From Pseudomonas denitrificans (nom. rej.) (lineage in GTDB: Bacteria > Pseudomonadota > Gammaproteobacteria > Pseudomonadales > Pseudomonadaceae), in NCBI RefSeq assembly GCF_008807415.1, contig NZ_CP043626.1, positions 4,750,501-4,814,500 on the forward strand: a stretch of DNA of 64,000 nt. Direction: 5' to 3'. Below, piece by piece: positions 63,443 through 64,000 of the stretch. Both the position numbers and the translations under genes were made by a program. How positions within the stretch are numbered: position 1 is the first letter of the stretch; each line of letters starts with the position of its first letter. The notes beneath the pieces were generated by a model. That model was given only the letters and a program-made list of their open reading frames with translations, did no database searches and was not told where the DNA came from.

Positions 63443-63468
63443 CAAAAAAGCCCAGGCTTGCCTGGGCT
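63443..63468 (-). terminator. Terminator of the membrane/polyproline operon
   Basis: Read leftward: AGCCCAGGC-AA-GCCTGGGCT followed by TTTTTG, 19 bp after the polyproline gene stop. Confidence 0.9.
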
Positions 63469-63486
63469 ATCGACCTAACTGCTACG

Positions 63487-63600
63487 TCACCCCTTTCGCA
63501 CCGGCGGAATGGGCGGAGGCGGCGGTGGTGGCGGCGGACGAACATCGCCACGCACGTTACGAGTCGGCGGCGGTGGCGGCGGTGGCGGCTTCTGTGACAT
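63487..63600 (-). CDS. Polyproline microprotein (37 residues)
   Basis: The ATG at 63600 is preceded by AGGAGG at close spacing. The product is MSQK, eight prolines, TRNVRGDVR, nine prolines, then IPPVRKG: 19 of 37 residues are proline and most of the rest basic. The Shine-Dalgarno overlaps the stop of the upstream membrane gene (TAGGAGG), so translation is coupled, and a strong terminator follows. Runs of eight or nine prolines would need EF-P for translation and would form a polyproline II rod. I know no function; SH3-like or membrane-surface binding is a guess. Confidence 0.72.
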   Translation of the reverse strand: MSQKPPPPPPPPTRNVRGDVRPPPPPPPPPIPPVRKG

Positions 63601-63608
63601 AGAACCTC

Positions 63609-64000
63609 CTACAGAGATGGCACTTTCTCGATGGCATACGATATTGCGGCAAATAGCACTGCGGCGATCAAAAGAACGTTGCAGTAGTACAGGCTCGATG
63701 CTTTCCGGTCATTGTTTACCGTTATGAGCGAAGAGCAGTTCATGAAGTCGGCGTAGACAGCGCGCCGAACTTCGGCAGCTACTATCGCGTCGCAGTCTTG
63801 CTGGTCGCTGTAGTACACCCGCAAGGATTGGCGCCACGTTTCCAAAGTGTTCGGATCAGCTAAAGCGCTATCCATCCGACCGAGCAACGCGTCGACGAAG
63901 AAGCCCGCGCCCACGCCGAGTGCCAATCCCGACATAGCGAATGTCACCCAGAACCAAATGCGAACGCCGAGTTCGAGCTCCTTGTAGCCGCCACCGATGA
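63609..64000 (-). CDS. Two-helix membrane protein (N-terminus cut by window edge)
   Basis: The leftward frame is open from the window edge to a TAG at 63609; at least 130 residues are visible. One helix (WFWVTFAMSGLALGVGAGFF) and a second (YYCNVLLIAAVLFAAISYAI) flank about 70 residues with cysteines in QQDCDA and FMNCSS that could form a periplasmic disulfide. A GTG at 63947 could start a 112-residue form, but the frame continues upstream with sensible residues (GYKELELGVRI). It is coupled to the polyproline gene. No family is recognised; lysogenic conversion or superinfection exclusion is possible from position. Confidence 0.72.
   Translation of the reverse strand, partial: IGGGYKELELGVRIWFWVTFAMSGLALGVGAGFFVDALLGRMDSALADPNTLETWRQSLRVYYSDQQDCDAIVAAEVRRAVYADFMNCSSLITVNNDRKASSLYYCNVLLIAAVLFAAISYAIEKVPSL

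Larger units (their letters stand above)
39469..64000. mobile_element. P2/phiCTX-like prophage (left end and structural region; right end outside)
   Basis: The segment runs from the tRNA-Thr 3' end through cos, Q-P, O-N-M-L-X, lysis, tail and D genes in P2 order, then an accessory operon at the right edge. Placement of att, cos and one extra gene ahead of the portal gene matches phiCTX rather than P2, where the integrase side lies at this end. No integrase, repressor, replication or Ogr gene is in view. The right att site should lie to the right of the window. Confidence 0.95.

Noticed and set aside
63172..63478. Rightward small frames after gene D
   Set aside because: They overlap the better-supported minus-strand 38-residue gene, lack ribosome sites and have shadow-like composition.

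Overview
The window is a GC-rich Pseudomonas chromosome segment, probably from the P. aeruginosa group. Gene order thiI-glnA-mechanosensitive channel-DUF4124-ntrBC-trmL-secB-grx-gpmI-ctpA-hisBHAF-asmA-mutY-yggX-tRNA-Phe-ABC transporter-MarR/efflux-tRNA-Thr is the conserved pseudomonad order. The second part (from about 39.47 kb to the right edge) is most of the structural half of a P2/186/phiCTX-like prophage that sits directly after the tRNA-Thr(TGT) gene.

Chromosomal part (1-39.47 kb). thiI (cut by the left edge) diverges from glnA, which has two NtrC sites and a perfect sigma-54 promoter. Its regulators ntrB/ntrC lie 4 kb downstream with their own NtrC site. Two DUF4124 periplasmic proteins and a mechanosensitive channel lie between. 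trmL is followed by about 700 bp without genes holding four copies of a hairpin-forming repeat. secB-grxC-rhodanese form a leftward operon, and gpmI-envC-like-ctpA-yibQ-like a rightward one. Two tandem paralogous amino-acid-binding proteins precede the leftward his operon (hisB-hisH-DUF2164-hisA-hisF). Then come a PanZ-like acetyltransferase, asmA-mutY-yggX (overlapping), tRNA-Phe, an LTA-synthase-like sulfatase, a polar amino acid ABC transporter, a methyltransferase and a MarR-controlled tripartite efflux operon (MarR, outer-membrane factor, HlyD adaptor, DHA2 pump).

Prophage part (39.47-64 kb). The order is tRNA/att, a 0.6 kb AT-richer noncoding end with iterated TTACTC motifs, a cos-like site matching the first 12 bases of the 186 cos, a LexA box, a zinc-ribbon gene, leftward Q and P, then rightward O N M L X, holin, endolysin, Rz/Rz1, R S, V W J I, tail fibre, two accessory genes, FI FII E(E') T U D. 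Three TGT-N13-ACA palindromes lie exactly where P2 late promoters are expected (between P and O, before V, before FI). After D a leftward accessory operon encodes a two-helix membrane protein (cut by the right edge) and a 37-residue polyproline protein, followed by a 38-residue protein. The integrase, repressor, replication and Ogr genes are not in the window and presumably lie to the right.

Quality note. Five genes (mechanosensitive channel, sulfatase, tail fibre, tape measure, gpU) are each split by an apparent loss of one base in a short G or C run. This pattern suggests sequencing or assembly error more than gene decay. The E/E' junction is different: it carries the conserved TTTTTTG programmed -1 frameshift signal.
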